A stretch of 22,633 bases of DNA, from assembly GCA_025201865.1 (NCBI GenBank), contig MU603067.1:1-22633 (forward strand). The letters are read 5' to 3'. Each line of letters starts with the position of its first letter. Position 1 is the stretch's first letter. The position numbers and the translations under genes are program-made. Positions 1-9,349 of the stretch are shown here, one piece after another. The notes below the pieces were generated by a model, which saw only the letters and a list, made by a program, of their open reading frames with translations, made no database searches and was not told the origin of the DNA. This stretch comes from Ramicandelaber brevisporus. Lineage: Eukaryota; Kickxellomycota; Ramicandelaberales; Ramicandelaberaceae.

Positions 1-352
1 GGAATCTAGTGCAGCCAGCTGATCTGGTTGATCTCAAACAATTGTGAGCAAAACTGCTAATGTGCATTGATGGCTTTCCACAAGCCAGGCTGGTTCTCTA
101 TCATCGCTAAAGCACGATGCAGAGCACCACATTCCGATACTTTTGTGAGCGACACGACCAAGCAGAGCGCGGACACTCGTCCATCTTTTGGATTGTCACT
201 ACTTATTCGCAGGATTAATTGTGGATACACTCTGATATTGTTTTTGCTCGTTCCACACATATGAACACTTATTGTTCCCAAATCAGCGATATAAATGTGT
301 TAAAGATATGAAGCTTAAAAACTAAAGTAAACAGAGCACAACTAAAGAGGAG
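1..352. other. left-edge segment, no supported gene
   Basis: About 350 bases downstream of the carboxypeptidase stop. Short open frames exist on both strands (for example an ATG at 70 giving about 64 codons on the + strand), but neither resembles a known family, neither has a signal peptide or obvious domain, and they overlap each other. The segment probably holds the 3' UTR of the carboxypeptidase gene and flanking spacer. Confidence 0.5.
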
Positions 353-1498
353 CTAAGCGAGTGGATTCGCCAAGCCAAAGTCAACAAGATCCAGGAACGC
401 TGGAATGACCTCCTTGCCAACTTTCACAATGTCAGAGTTCTCATAAATGAAGCAGCCAATGGCACTCTCTGGATCGCCAATGTCACCGCGTCTGAACTCG
501 AATCCCAGCGAATACACGGCGCGAGTCGAGTTGTCGGGCTTGTAAAAGTAGTCAATAGACAGCCCTGTGAACGGAATGACATCGTTGTACAGGTTGACAA
601 CGGAGTACTCTTTGCCGCCTCCTTTCGCGACTGTGTTGGCCATCTTGGTTGCAATAGTCTTGAAGTTGTTGAGAGCAGGCTGCGGTGGAAGCTGCGCGGC
701 GCCTCCAAATGGATAGCCGATGAACTGTGCGCAGGTGTGCACTTCAAGAGCAGTGATCCTGTTCTTGAGCGAGCTGTAGTACTTCATGATGGCTCGTGTC
801 TCGGGCTCGCTGGCTGGGTGCGCTCCATGGAAATTATCGGATGCCGGGTCGTCAGATGCACCTTCCTTGCCCCAGAATATCGGGAAGTTGCGGTTGAGAT
901 CGACGCCAAATGTGCCGTTTCCATTGTTGCGGCGGTTCTTGCGCCACATGCGATCTGCGGTCCAGGTGTGCACGTATCCATCTGGATTGACAACAGGCAC
1001 GAGTGCAATCACCATGTTGTCAAGAATGGCGGTGACACGAGCATCCTTGCTGCGATACGCCTTGACGAGATACTCTGCGTAGTACTGTCCCACAGCGCTG
1101 GTGAGCCACTCGCGTGCGTGCATGTTGAACTCATGATAGGCCGTCTTCTTTGGAGTGCCATCGGGGCGGAGGCGAGAAGGCGATGAAATCTCGACTGCAA
1201 AGATGTCTCGGCCCTCGATGGTCTTGCCGATGGAGGGAATGAACCTGACCAGATGTGGGTTGAAGGCAGCGAGGAACTTGTAGAACAACTTGATCTCATC
1301 GAGCGGATGGTACTTTGAGTGCCAGCTGGTCACATTGAGCGACTTGAGTTCAGACTCAATCACAGGGATTGCCTCGATAGCTTCGCGCTTGTCCAGCACT
1401 AAAGAGGGGTCAGCATACTGTGTCGGATTGGCGCTTGCAATGGAGGTGACAACTGCAACAACAGCCAACGTGGCAGTGTAGAAGAGTGAGAGACGCAT
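353..1498 (-). CDS. Secreted M14 metallocarboxypeptidase (carboxypeptidase A/B type)
   Basis: Zinc exopeptidase predicted to remove C-terminal residues from peptides outside the cell. The open frame runs further upstream only from a TTG, so I start at the first ATG (1498), which gives 381 aa with a clear signal peptide (about 1-23, ending near ASANP). All key M14 residues are visible: zinc ligands H127 and E130 in the motif HAREW, third ligand H254 in EVHTCAQF, substrate-binding N202/R203 in DLNRNF, Y317 or Y319 in SIDYFYK, and the catalytic Glu E334 in LGFEF. The segment between signal peptide and catalytic domain (about 24-60) is much shorter than the roughly 90-residue activation domain of classical procarboxypeptidases, and has a Kex2-like KR followed by EA at 37-40. 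N-glycosylation sequons lie at N55, N194 and N323. Specificity (A- or B-type) cannot be fixed from sequence alone. Confidence 0.93.
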   Translation of the reverse strand: MRLSLFYTATLAVVAVVTSIASANPTQYADPSLVLDKREAIEAIPVIESELKSLNVTSWHSKYHPLDEIKLFYKFLAAFNPHLVRFIPSIGKTIEGRDIFAVEISSPSRLRPDGTPKKTAYHEFNMHAREWLTSAVGQYYAEYLVKAYRSKDARVTAILDNMVIALVPVVNPDGYVHTWTADRMWRKNRRNNGNGTFGVDLNRNFPIFWGKEGASDDPASDNFHGAHPASEPETRAIMKYYSSLKNRITALEVHTCAQFIGYPFGGAAQLPPQPALNNFKTIATKMANTVAKGGGKEYSVVNLYNDVIPFTGLSIDYFYKPDNSTRAVYSLGFEFRRGDIGDPESAIGCFIYENSDIVKVGKEVIPAFLDLVDFGLANPLA

Positions 1499-1582
1499 TT
1501 CTGTGAGTGAGGAAAAAAGAGGTGGTTGGCTGATGGAATGTGAGCAAGGGCAGACTGAAAGGAAAGATGTGCCAAGGCAGAT

Positions 1583-1593
1583 GGATATATGTA
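1583..1593 (-). promoter_or_regulatory. TATA-like element upstream of the carboxypeptidase
   Basis: Read on the minus strand this is TACATATATCC, about 85-95 bp upstream of the chosen ATG at 1498. Another weak candidate (GATATAGT on the minus strand) lies near 1683-1690. The ATG context (cagaaATGC) is good for a eukaryotic start. Position and composition are the only support. Confidence 0.35.
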
Positions 1594-1754
1594 TTCGATG
1601 GCGGAGATGGACGAGTCGGAGGATATTCTGACATGTTGAGAGATCGGAGATACGATCTCTGACTTTACACAGATCGGGCACTATATCGAAGAGTGCGGCG
1701 AACAATTGCCCAGAACTTTCTAATCCGAGTCACTGGCGCTCATTAGGTGATGAC

Positions 1755-1760
1755 CACGTG
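1755..1760. promoter_or_regulatory. CACGTG E-box in the carboxypeptidase upstream region
   Basis: Palindromic CACGTG in the context GACCACGTG, about 257 bp upstream of the carboxypeptidase ATG. This is the core site of bHLH factors. The same GACCACGTG word occurs upstream of the TPR cochaperone near 12649. The interval 1499-1905 holds this promoter and the 3' end of the F-box gene and nothing else I can recognise. Confidence 0.3.
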
Positions 1761-1905
1761 AATCGTGACATAAGTATAGATAGTGTCGACTAATCGATTG
1801 AGTTCCCCCGATTTGGTGCAATATTGCAATGAGAATGAAGGTGATTAGCAAGTGTGTGGTGTTTGGTGTTTGTGTGCTTATTCAAAGTGAATCAAACTTG
1901 AATTA

Positions 1906-3426
1906 CTAGCAATAATGGATCCTAAGATTGGGGTGGTCTTCTTTCAGCTGCTGGCTCGCAGTGTCATCTTTGCCTTTAATCTTGAGCAACTTCAAGTTCG
2001 GGAACATTCCAATGAACATCTTGGTGGTGACTGTGTCGAATCTATGCAAACCGATTTCAATGCCCAGAGTACGAACAGAGGGGTTGACACGATTGCGTCC
2101 AGCACGCAAAGTCTTCTTCGCAAAACAGCTCTCTTTCAGCTCAATCGACTCCAAGTTGGGTGCGCCTTGGAGAAGGAACTCGAGAATGTGTTGCCGAATG
2201 AAACATTGAGACATCTTTTGCACTGGATTGAAACATTACTTTAAAGATTAGTGAGCTGTAGATTGTGGATCGTCACTGACATCGTACTGAAATCGAACAT
2301 GGCTGTCTATATTGAGGTGCTGCAGATGCGGCCAGTGTTCAGCAGCTTGATGAATGTCTAACATATCGCCAAACCCTTTCACAGCCAGTCGCCGCAAATT
2401 AGGTACACGACTGGCAATTGTAGCAAACTTGAGAGGAATGCTAGAGTTAAAGAAAGCCAACTCTGTAATCGACAACCAGCTGTAACTGAATACCACCTCC
2501 AGCCACTCGAGATCAGACCTTGACAAACCAGCAAAACTCAAGCGCTGAAGCACAGGGAACCGATGGGGAGTGAGGATATTGGCATCGACTGGACCAGTTT
2601 CACTCATATCCACATATCTGAGATCCAGTTTCACCAGTCGCGGAAAAGTAGTGCCAGAGTTGCCAAGGAAGCAGTCGAAAGCAAATTGTGAATGATGCAA
2701 ACCGAGCTCAGTAAGCATTTCAGCGAGCTTTGGCAGCTGCTCCAGAGCCACTGGATGTTTCGAATCGGCAGCAATAGTGAACGAATACAGTGCCGTGTTG
2801 GTAATTGGACCAAGAATCTCGTCAATGGCCACCACCTGCTTGTGCTTCTCCGCATGAATGTCCCAGTCAACTGAAATGGGATGGCCAGATTGCTCTAAGC
2901 GCTGCGCGAGTTCCGCACCTTTAACAGCAGCAAAGCTGGTCCATCCTTGCTGCGGTAACTTCAAGTGCAAGCGACGCTGATTGCTCAACTCAGCACTTTC
3001 GAAGATGCTATAGCCTCGATATGTAAGATACAGCGTGAGGTCAACCACATTGGGCATCCGAACCACATCAAGATGCTCATGTGGCTCACAAAAATCAACA
3101 GTTGCAATCCGCACAAGATGTCCATATGTTTCCCAAGCCGAAGCCGAGATGCGGTCAACTCGGTCGTCGTTCAAGTAAAGTCTGTGCCAGATAGCTCGTG
3201 CGAAAGCATCGTGGAACTGGCTGTTGACAGTTAGCAGCAGCGCAGCTTCTTGAGGAGAAAAGTACGTGGCGATCTCTTCGAGCAGATCGTATGGCAGCAC
3301 AAACAGTCTGCCATCGATTCTGGGCCGTTGACTTGGCTGCTCTGGCTGGCTCGAGCGAGATGCGAAGATGCTTGTTAAGAAGTGCCAGCCTTGCTGGCTT
3401 ATAGCCTTGATCATCTCGAGGAACAT
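1906..3426 (-). CDS. F-box / leucine-rich repeat-like protein, probably with one short intron
   Basis: Likely substrate receptor of an SCF ubiquitin ligase. The first ATG is at 3426; the frame extends upstream only from a GTG. An F-box-like helical segment lies at residues about 41-85 (LFVLPYDLLEEIATYF followed by a hydrophobic helix). The rest has repeated Leu-rich strand-helix units such as FPRLVKLDLRY, FPVLQRLSF, VPNLRRLAVKG and WPHLQHLNID. The frame hits TAA at 2248-2250 and again at 2236-2238, yet the same frame then stays open to 1906 and carries more units of the same type (APNLESIEL, FPNLKLLKIKG). I therefore read it as one gene with a 54-nt intron at 2276-2223, giving about 488 aa. 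Without splicing the protein would be 392 aa. A decayed allele is the alternative. The target is unknown; F-box/LRR families are often large in fungi. Confidence 0.65.
2223..2276 (-). other. proposed 54-nt intron in the F-box gene
   Basis: On the minus strand the interval starts GTGACG and ends AATCCAG, with a CTCAC/CTAAT branch-like sequence in between. Removing it eliminates both in-frame TAA codons and keeps the reading frame (54 is divisible by 3; split codon A|TG). The donor is weak compared with GTAAGT, so the exact junctions are uncertain. Confidence 0.4.
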
Positions 3427-3450
3427 ACTTTGCGTTGACGACAGATAGTG

Positions 3451-3505
3451 GAAGAACGTAAAGAGGAAGAACGTAGAGCGGAAGAGCGTAGAGAGGAAGA
3501 GCTTG
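3451..3505. repeat. 15-bp minisatellite in the F-box gene leader
   Basis: Nearly four imperfect copies of a 15-bp unit beginning GAAGA[AG]CGTA[AG]AG (units at 3451, 3466, 3481 and a degenerate one at 3496). It lies between the TATA-like element and the first ATG of the F-box gene, so it is probably in the 5' UTR. It is open in two minus-strand frames as Leu/Phe- or Leu/Pro-rich pseudo-peptides. Confidence 0.7.
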
Positions 3506-3540
3506 GTGGCTTGCAGCGTTCCTGAATGGGACACAATCAG

Positions 3541-3548
3541 TATTTATC
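3541..3548 (-). promoter_or_regulatory. TATA-like element of the F-box gene
   Basis: The minus strand reads GATAAATA, about 115 bp upstream of the ATG at 3426. This supports starting the protein at that ATG and placing the 15-bp repeats in the leader. Confidence 0.4.
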
Positions 3549-3560
3549 TCAACGCTTGCC

Positions 3561-3612
3561 AAAAGCCTCGTTTGTGGTTTTTTTTCTGAAAAGCCACATT
3601 TGCGAGGCTTTT
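3561..3612. repeat. 52-bp inverted repeat (potential hairpin) between F-box gene and PP4R3
   Basis: AAAAGCCTCG at 3561-3570 is perfectly complementary to CGAGGCTTTT at 3603-3612. A second inner stem pairs TGTGG (3573-3577) with CCACA (3594-3598), leaving a T-rich loop. It lies upstream of the F-box gene and downstream of PP4R3. A TTTATT (AATAAA on the minus strand) overlaps its right end, so it may sit at the PP4R3 mRNA 3' end. The rest of 3427-3823 shows no gene. Confidence 0.7.
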
Positions 3613-3823
3613 ATTGACACACCTGTGAGCACCAATGTCGGATGATCGATACAGCATACACTACTGAGAGATTCATATAACCTCTAACTTGTTGTGGCTT
3701 ATCATGTTATCAGCTCGTCAGCAAACGCAGTTTATGCCCTTTAGGGCCAGCGTTTTACTCTCCAAATACACGTTAAAATAAAGATGCGACTGTACATTAA
3801 ATGATCGAAGCTAGTTATTATGA

Positions 3824-4475
3824 TTACATTACAAGTGCATGTGTTGACATGGCTCTGCTAAGAAGTGCAGACGGTCTACTAACAACAGAAGTCGAACTTT
3901 GTTGTTGCTGTTGCTGCTGTTGCTGTTGATGCTGCTGTTGTATATCCGAGTGATGTTGTCCCGAAGATCCACTGCCACTATTAGCACTAATGTCTGATGA
4001 TGGACGACTTCTACTGAGTGAACCGCCATGGTGCAGCTTTTGGCGTTTTTGATCGCGAAGACGCTCACTGGGTGTGTTTTGACGCTTCAGCATTGCACGA
4101 TGCTGTTGCTGTTGCTGCTGTTGAGAGCGATATCGCTCTTGATCTTCTTGGATATGAGCTGCAATGATTGAGATTTGGACTGATGTATTTACAGAGTTGC
4201 TGCCGCTATTGCTGGTGACAAACATATCTTCGAGGCTACTTGGTTGGCGGCGCAAGGATTCCGTTCGAGTTGACATTGGAGAACCTGCTGATGAAACTTG
4301 GGGCTGATACTGATGACGATGAGTGTTTGACGGAGTCACAGAGCTTTGTCCAATGTTGATGTATCGGCCAGACTGATGTTGCTGCTGTGGAGGCGAGGGC
4401 GATTCCTCCAGTTCAAGGACTAGGTTGACATCAGCATGACTTGGGGCAGGCATAGGTATGGCCATTCTCGGTGGA

Positions 4476-4530
<55 letters not shown>

Positions 4531-7500
4531 GCTGGTGATACGGTTGGGCTCGTTGCAGAGTTGGAGCACGTTCCAGTGGTGGGGAATAAAAGATGCGTCG
4601 CTGCTCACTCAACATGGATGGCGAACGCTGCAGTAGTTTGCGAGGCTCAGCGCTGACAGAGTGTCTGGATGGCGGCGAGAGAAGTGATGGGTCTACATCA
4701 ACACCAGCAAGGGTTCGAGATGGAGATGGAGATAGATGGGAAGAGCCATTGCTGGCCATGGCACTGGCAGGCATAATAAATGAACGGAGATTCTCGTCCT
4801 TCTGTGGCCGTGAGAAGTATGTATGCTCAGCACCTGGAACAAATGCACTGACCTGAGATGACACAGATGGCTGTGACAGTTGGGATTGCTCGCTGGATGA
4901 GATGCTGGACTGGCTGTACTCATCGTGTAACAGCCTCTCCAACGTCGCCACTGGAACTTGGCCGCGGGATCGATGGCGACGCATCAGCTGCCGAGCTTCA
5001 TCTCCATGGTTCTTACGGAACTCCTTGATCAGAGAATGCAGTTTTGACCTTTGAATGGTGTCGAGAATCTGCAAACATGTCGCAGAAAGAGCGTTTTCAC
5101 GAGGCCACGAACCGACCAGAATGCGCCAGGTTGGAGTAATCACATCACTGGCGGTTAGAATATCTAGCCATGATGGCATTGGAGTTGCAGTTTGCGTAGT
5201 CTCGCCTGATGAAGGAGTCTGCTGGCTGTTATTGGTTGCTGGAAGTTGCGTATCATATGCCATAAGTTCATCAAAGTTGACAATTGCAGTGCCAGTTCGA
5301 GTCAGTTTTACAGTTGTGGCCACATTTGCAATAGCATTGAACACCTTCAAGGCTGCGAGACGATGAAGTGCGCTGGTGGCTGGTGACCTTAAATGATCAG
5401 CAATCGTTGAAATTATACACGAGCGCTGAGGTGAGCTCTGTAGATAATACTGCGTGTCATGTGAATGCAACTTGATGAGCGATGCGAGATGCTCATATGC
5501 AAACACATGGGCATATTCCAAATGAGACTGCAGACCACCTTCACAGTTACTGCTGGTAACAGGTAGAAGAAGTATATCAAGATGATTGTCGTGGGTAATG
5601 GATTGCAGTAGAGTAGATTCGTCCATTGGGCCAATAACCTTGCTGCCTTCCTCAACCACCTGTTTCATCAAACTACATCCTAACTCGATCACTTGTTTCT
5701 GAAGTGCCAAGTCAGTCTCATTCCACATTCTCATATAAAGAGTCTCCAGAACTGATGGCACTTCAACAGCCAAACCATCGTGCTGTATAGCATGTTGATA
5801 GCCAAATCTCTGATGCAATCTCCATTGATTCGCCATGTACACTACGACGCTCTCTCTGAAAATGTCAAAAGTAACACACAGAATCTGAACAGCCTGTTCT
5901 CTCATTTCCAGTGAGTGCACATTAGCCATGGCACTCATAATGGCTGGAAAGAACAGTTGGTTTGCAGTGAACACTCTGAGGAAGTCGGTGGATGCGCCTT
6001 TGCTGACCTTTTCTACAATTGCAAACAATCGTGACACAAATGATAATGCCGAGCGACACTCTCCTGGCTCTGTTGGGCTGAAGACGGCATGTAGGAGGCT
6101 AGTGATGAACTCAGGTGCCCTAACAATGTATTGAAGCAGCTTCAGTTGGCCATCTTCGATGCATCTTGAGATTCCAGTTTGCGGCTCATGTAAGTTGACG
6201 CCATGTCCCATTGGAGCTGCAACATCTCTCAAATACATTAATCTTGCTGTTTTGGCCATATGGTCATTAAGAATTGGATCGGAGAATGTCATCACTTTTG
6301 ACTGGCCTGCAACAATACTGTTGTAAACCTGCCTATATTGTCCAGCCTGCGAGTTGCTGAAAGTTGAGTGCTCAAGCATGCCTAATACTGTGATAAATGT
6401 CTCGTTCTTGGACACTAAGGATCCACACACAAATGAATCGCCCAATCGCACCAGGAACACCACGATATCCCCCATAGACTGCAATGCTGTGCTGTTATGT
6501 TGTCTAGTAGGCTCACATGACCTGAACAATGCAGCCAATTTGTCAATATACTGAGTCGAATGGATGTGCCAACACAACTGACTGTTACTCGAATTATTTG
6601 ACGAGTCTTCAGCAATCTGCTCCAATGTTCTCAAAGTAGAGCTCAGTGAATCTGCGGTAATTTCAGGCAGAATGGAGGATAATGAAGAAATGATGGCATC
6701 CAACTCTTTCCCACTGCTTCGGCTTTGGCCTCGCCTTCTCGATGGTTTGGATCCAGATTGTTTCATTTGCTGAGCAGCAGCAGCGGCAGCAGCAGGTTTG
6801 GTTGGTGCCAATGAACCAATCTTTTCGGCGTCTTTCCAGAACATGTCGCAGTCATTCTTGTGATTGAACTTCATTATCCACCTTGCTACAGCTTGCTGTT
6901 GATGCTGCAGTGGTAATATCTCAGTGTTCCAAGCAACAGAAGTTGGGTTTAGTCGTTTGATGACGTGAGGAGTCTCTATTGTTAGCTGAACTGGCTTTTG
7001 GTGTTGATGTTGATGTTGAGGTTGATGTTGATGTTGCGGTTGCTGTGCCTGTTGCTGTTGATGTGCTTGTTGCGTCTGTACCTGTTGCTGAGGATCAGTT
7101 TGTATCGGTACGAGAGTGTGCTGTTGTTGAACTGGTGAGATATTGAGCTGCATCGATACAATGGGAAATCTGCAAGCATAACAACTTGCTATTGTAGCTG
7201 ATGCTGCTTCATTGTGACTGCTCTCCTCAGGCACAGTGTCAGCCTTGCCAGTCTCATCCAGCACTCTCTGCTGCTGCTGTTGCCGTTGCTGTTGCTTATT
7301 CAGTGAGCATGACCTGTCATGGCCTCGTTGGCTGCCAATGTGCAGTGTTGACTGGCTGCTGTGTGTCCAAGTGAGGCAGCCTGTGATCGATGATGTATTC
7401 TGCTGTTGCTGCTGCTGTTGTTGTTGCTGATTCAAAGCATTATAGTGGTGGCTAGTCGTTATCGTTGGAGTAGGAGTGGGCAAAAATCGCAGCACACCGT

Positions 7501-7831
7501 TGGCTTTGTTCCTATCTTTTGGCGGCTGATACTGCAATGTAACCATGATGCCGCCGTCAGACGGTGTTTGCTGCAGCTGTTCGGAACGGAACGCAGATGA
7601 GGTTTGCCCAGTGCTCGGCTGCGGAGTTGACGGGGTACCAGCGGCTGTGCTGGCGCTGTTGCTGTTGCTGTTGGTGATGTGTGCTGACTGACTCTCTGGG
7701 TTGCTGACGTCGCCGCTGCCGCCGCTACTGCTACTGCTACTGCTGACGCTGCTAGTTATCGCCGCGTCTCGCTGCATGAAGATACTGCAAGGGCCATGAC
7801 CCTCGCTGCGCAATTGTGAACTCGCTTCCAT
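3824..7831 (-). CDS. PP4 regulatory subunit 3 (SMEK/Psy2 family), poly-Gln expanded
   Basis: Homologue of PP4R3/SMEK/Psy2, which targets the protein phosphatase 4 catalytic subunit to substrates in DNA-damage and stress signalling. 1335 aa against about 830-860 in human and yeast. The C-terminal half of the N-terminal PH/EVH1-like domain is visible at about 290-340 (WIMKFNHKNDCDMFWKDAEK, matching the family ALSFQEK..CDEIWEK stretch). The SMK-1 helical-repeat core runs from about 375 (LDAIISSLSSILPEI, then AKTARLMYLRDV at 526-537, matching the family TKT....YRLQYLKDV) to about 950. The tail (about 975-1335) is Ser/Gln-rich and looks disordered. Poly-Gln and Gln/His tracts lie at about 134-144, 179-187, 234-278, 19 Gln encoded at 4478-4534, and several near the C-terminus. 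The start is the ATG at 7831. Sequence divergence makes exact domain borders approximate. Confidence 0.85.
4478..4534 (-). repeat. Pure TTG (CAA) microsatellite encoding 19 Gln
   Basis: Eighteen uninterrupted TTG triplets on the + strand followed by one CTG. On the minus strand they encode 18 CAA and one CAG codon, 19 Gln in all, in the disordered tail of PP4R3. Other frames read as poly-Leu, poly-Val or poly-Asn and are not genes. Confidence 0.95.
6994..7134 (-). repeat. Gln/His-rich coding repeat inside PP4R3
   Basis: Runs of TTG/CTG mixed with ATG on the + strand, encoding Gln with interspersed His on the minus strand (residues about 234-278). It falls between the two recognisable halves of the N-terminal PH/EVH1-like domain. 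Further CAG/CAA runs occur at 7271-7297 and 7400-7429 (10 Gln). Confidence 0.85.
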
Positions 7832-8809
7832 GCCGTGTACTCTGCTGCCGCTGTGCTAATCGCGTAAACGTGAGCGTCAAAGAGGATCCGCACGTCTGCT
7901 GACAATGAATGAAAAAAGTTAGGGCGTTGGGGAGGAGGAGGAAGGAGGGGGTGATGATAGATAATGAGGGGTCGGGGTCGGCAGGGCGAGTGTGCTGATG
8001 AAGATGAACGCTGTATGTACACTGGCTTGACAGGGAAAACAAAAGGCTGAAGGAACAACCAAAGGCGTGGTTAGGCTGTACAGCTCTGCCTTCTTTCGCT
8101 ATTGTGGGTGGGTGTGTGAAGAGTGTGAAGAGTGTCAAAAAGGACGAATGAAAAAGTATCGATTGCGCACACGCAAAAAATGGAGAGACTTTTGTTTGTG
8201 TTTGTGTGACGTTCAAATGTATTCAGGATTCTCTGTATGCTGCGTTTGTCGATGGTGGAGGGTGGAGGGTGGACAAGTTGCAGTGGTGACCTGCAGACGA
8301 TGACTGTGAACCTCTATCTGGTTTACCGCAGTGCGTGGTTCACCTGTATCAGAACGAGGGCCGTGTTTCGAAATGCGTGCAGATGGATGGATGGCGGGGC
8401 GGGGAGGAACGGCTCGTCTCGATGACAGATAATCCTCTGAAATGATGGAGAGAACGTGAGCACGCGCTCGTGCAAAAGCTTGGCCAAGCAGATGAGAGGC
8501 ACTACAGCAATAAAGATATAAAAAGAAGACAAAGAGCTCACGAGCAGTTGGCAAAGAGTTACCAAAAATAAACGCTCTTTTCCTTTGACGTCAAGGGAGA
8601 GAGGGGGCGGGCTGGTAGAAAGATAGACGGTAGCTGCACACACGAAAGGGACGCACATCGGACAAAGCCTCCTTGATGGTGCTATCTTAGCTCAGGAGTA
8701 CACATGTACAATGAATAAAAGAGATCCTTTTCTTCTTTATTTCTCTTTGTTTTTGTTTATTAAACAGCGTTCCTTTCAAATACGTATAGTTAGAGATTAA
8801 ATCATCATT
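7832..8809. other. ~1-kb spacer upstream of PP4R3 and downstream of UBC12
   Basis: No gene is supported. Open frames here are low-complexity (Ser/Leu/His/Thr-rich) and overlap on both strands. Contents include purine-rich runs (7931-7951), a GGTGGA repeat near 8255-8272, a G-rich stretch with GGGGCGGGG at about 8395-8408 (GC-box or possible G-quadruplex), and a TGACGTCA site. AATAAA-type signals for UBC12, read on the minus strand, occur as TTTATT near 8736 and 8757. Confidence 0.6.
8586..8593. promoter_or_regulatory. TGACGTCA (CRE/ATF-type) palindrome
   Basis: Perfect eight-base ATF/CREB consensus inside the ten-base palindrome TTGACGTCAA. It lies about 755 bp upstream of the PP4R3 ATG and about 220 bp beyond the UBC12 stop. 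If functional it would more likely serve PP4R3. One occurrence could also be chance. Confidence 0.3.
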
Positions 8810-9349
8810 CTATTTAACCAGAACATTATCATAAGTGTGGCCATCGTTGATGCTTGCTCCCGCCATTGTCTTCCTGACCAAGTTTGCAAACTTGTTGCGA
8901 TCGGCTCTCAGTTCCGCAGCAGCTTCCTTGTTCAGCGGGTCATCGGGATTTGGTTCCAAAAACAGATAGTTCATGCCAATCGATACGGCTGTCAAATTGA
9001 GCACAGGCTTCCAATCCTCGCGCAGAATGTTCAGACAAACATTGCCGTCCAGGTCGAGATTTGGGTGATACACAGTCTTGAGCGAGCGAAGCTTGGGTGG
9101 CTCATGCGGGTAGTTGTTGCTGATGCTGACCGAGAATGGGAAGACGCCGCCCTTGTAGTAGCCTTCGTCTGGCTTGATTACCATCTCAAAGTTGAGGAAA
9201 TCGTTGACATCGGGATGTCTGATGGTAATGGTGCTCGGTGGCTCGAACTCAGACAAGTCCTTTTGTATTCTGAGATGTGCGCCAGTAGTCTTGGGTTTGG
9301 CTTTGGCGGCGTCTTCCTTATTGCGTGCTACGGACCAGATCTTCTTCAT
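8810..9349 (-). CDS. UBC12: NEDD8-conjugating enzyme UBC12
   Basis: E2 enzyme that receives NEDD8/Rub1 from the NAE1-UBA3 E1 and passes it to cullins, activating SCF-type ligases. 179 aa, close to human UBE2M (183). It carries the N-terminal extension characteristic of this E2 (MKKIWSVARN, comparable to the UBA3-docking peptide of UBE2M), the HPN motif at 95-97, the catalytic Cys C105 in GNVCLNILREDWKPVL, and the typical LFLEPNPDDPLNKEAAAEL segment. The catalytic site is complete and there is no intron. It is divergent from ATP14 with about 300 bp between the start codons. The F-box protein in this window would act in the same broad pathway, but the linkage is probably coincidental. Confidence 0.97.
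   Translation of the reverse strand: MKKIWSVARNKEDAAKAKPKTTGAHLRIQKDLSEFEPPSTITIRHPDVNDFLNFEMVIKPDEGYYKGGVFPFSVSISNNYPHEPPKLRSLKTVYHPNLDLDGNVCLNILREDWKPVLNLTAVSIGMNYLFLEPNPDDPLNKEAAAELRADRNKFANLVRKTMAGASINDGHTYDNVLVK

Noticed and set aside
24-33. CTGGTTGATC, resembling the 5' start of 18S rRNA
   Set aside because: Only ten bases match; the flanks do not follow small-subunit rRNA.
70-264. 64-codon + strand frame at the left edge
   Set aside because: No domain, no signal peptide, overlaps a frame on the other strand, and no promoter support.
1499-1705. 69-residue N-terminal extension of the carboxypeptidase
   Set aside because: Begins with TTG, and would bury the signal peptide that begins at the ATG at 1498.
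4436-4656. Poly-Leu, poly-Val and poly-Asn frames over the TTG tract
   Set aside because: Shadows of the triplet repeat in the PP4R3 coding sequence.
7752-8216. 154-codon minus-strand frame overlapping the PP4R3 start
   Set aside because: Low complexity in the 5' flank, overlaps PP4R3 in another frame, no homology signal.
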